Assembly: GCF_022870885.1 (NCBI RefSeq)
Contig: NZ_CP091509.1
Location: 2,615,564 to 2,679,563 of the forward strand
Origin: Neisseria dumasiana
GTDB lineage: Bacteria; Pseudomonadota; Gammaproteobacteria; Burkholderiales; Neisseriaceae
Length of the DNA: 64,000 bases
Reading direction: 5' to 3'
The notes below the pieces were generated by a model. The model worked only from the letters and a program-made list of their open reading frames with translations. It ran no database searches and was not told where the DNA came from. Below, piece by piece: positions 63,212 to 64,000 of the stretch. Positions within the stretch are counted from its first letter, which is position 1. Every line of letters starts with the position of its first letter. The position numbers and the translations under genes are program-made.

Positions 63212-64000
63212 ATGAATACGCATACACTGTATATTTCGTTTCTAGTTTTTTTCATATTCAGCACATTTTTGCAGTTTTATTTATCCATCCGTCAAAGCCG
63301 TGCCGTACTCAAACACCGCAGTCATGTGCCTGCCGATTTTGCCGATACCGTTTCACTTGAAGAGCATCAAAAAGCAGCCGATTACACGTTAGCCAAACAG
63401 CGTTTCGCACGTTACCGCATTATGTATGAAGCTTTACTGCTACTGGTATTTACATTGGGCGGCGGCTTAAACCTATTGGCCGCTTTAAGCATGAAGTTTT
63501 CTGAAAACCCGATTACACAAGGTGTATTGCTGATAGCACTTTTCACAGTAGTCAGCACCCTCATTTCCCTACCTTTAGATGCCTATGCCACTTTCAAACT
63601 CGAAGCACGCTTTGGTTTTAACCGCAGCACAGTGGCTACATTTATCGGGGATCGTATCAAAGGTTTGCTGGTAGGAGCAGTTATCGGCGTGCCGTTACTG
63701 TATGCCGTGATTTATCTGATGGGCATTACAGGCAGCTTTTGGTGGTTGTGGGTATGGTTGTTGTGGTTGGGTTTTTCAATGTTGATGCTGTGGGCGTTTC
63801 CCAAATGGATTGCACCGCTGTTCAATAAATTCGATCCCTTGCCAGAAGGCCGTCTGAAAGAACAAATAGAAAACCTGCTCGGGCGTACAGGCTTCAAAAG
63901 CAAAGGCATTTTTGTAATGGACGGCAGCAAACGCTCCAGACACGGCAATGCCTACTTTACCGGCTTGGGCGCAAACAAACGCATCGTCTTTTACGATACC
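63212..64000 (+). CDS. M48 family peptidase (Ste24-like), 5' part
   Basis: The first 263 codons of a gene cut by the window end. It has several membrane helices and the N-terminal layout of Ste24/M48A peptidases: the LPLDAYATFKLEARFGFNRST block, then KGLLVGAVIGVPLLY, APLFNKFDPLPEGRLKEQIE, and VMDGSKRSRHGNAYFTGLG. The HExxH zinc site would lie beyond the end. Such enzymes act in envelope protein quality control. The start ATG at 63212 lies in AT-rich DNA without a strong ribosome site. A DUS is translated near 63848. Confidence 0.88.
   Translation, partial: MNTHTLYISFLVFFIFSTFLQFYLSIRQSRAVLKHRSHVPADFADTVSLEEHQKAADYTLAKQRFARYRIMYEALLLLVFTLGGGLNLLAALSMKFSENPITQGVLLIALFTVVSTLISLPLDAYATFKLEARFGFNRSTVATFIGDRIKGLLVGAVIGVPLLYAVIYLMGITGSFWWLWVWLLWLGFSMLMLWAFPKWIAPLFNKFDPLPEGRLKEQIENLLGRTGFKSKGIFVMDGSKRSRHGNAYFTGLGANKRIVFYDT

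Overview
The window is chromosomal DNA of a Neisseriaceae species, most likely a Neisseria. The strongest sign is the DNA uptake sequence AGGCCGTCTGAA (the AG-DUS dialect), which occurs dozens of times, often as inverted pairs that act as terminators. A few ATGCCGTCTGAA copies lie inside genes. Other signs are Correia-like repeats, an IS1016-type insertion sequence in two copies, and retraction-ATPase genes pilT and pilU. I cannot name the species from the sequence alone.

Layout. 0.4-2.4 kb: dksA, yggT and proC (minus). 2.6-15.2 kb: housekeeping genes on the plus strand (RNase II-type exoribonuclease, pgk, rsgA, truC, a secreted protein, dinG, xseB-ispA, mutS), with RNase P RNA on the minus strand. 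15.4-19.8 kb: a family 2 glycosyltransferase, a glycerate dehydrogenase-like gene, a DUF2061 protein, an FKBP isomerase and murA. 20.1-27.4 kb: an AT-rich type VI secretion cargo island on the minus strand, with vgrG, a small membrane protein, a Tle1-type phospholipase effector, a probable immunity protein and two unknown genes, one split by an IS. 27.6-35.0 kb: tRNA-Ile(CAT), ubiD, S-formylglutathione hydrolase, a LOG protein, gamma-glutamyltransferase and gnd. 35.5-38.9 kb: the efeUOB iron uptake operon. 39-49.9 kb: a TlpA-like thioredoxin, an ArsC-like protein, a YdcF protein, mogA, an MTA/MTI phosphorylase, benE, mnmE, a baeRF-like protein, yjdM, mltA and gapA. 50.4-57.9 kb: lpxC, a small persulfide-response module (ArsR, rhodanese, DUF2892), folA, a DegV protein, small secreted or unknown proteins, a CYTH protein, hemJ and yggS. 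58-60.3 kb: pilT and pilU. 60.4-64 kb: an IS630-type remnant, the second IS copy, an MFS transporter, a candidate sRNA and the start of an M48 peptidase.

Most notable observations. (1) gnd is flanked by two diverged copies of a DnaA-box array whose boxes have exactly the same spacing, next to an AT-rich stretch in each copy; this could be a bipartite origin or a DnaA-binding regulatory site. (2) The orphan vgrG is a mosaic of GC-rich and AT-rich DNA and carries a nine-G tract in frame. Gain or loss of one G would truncate the C-terminal adaptor, so effector loading may be phase variable. (3) A 75-nt candidate sRNA with a TATAAT box and a strong terminator lies before the M48 peptidase gene. 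(4) The ArsR regulator at 51.4 kb has two cysteines spaced as in the persulfide sensors SqrR and BigR, and a palindrome lies before the module. (5) A 165-bp terminal-inverted-repeat element and several Correia-like elements are present.
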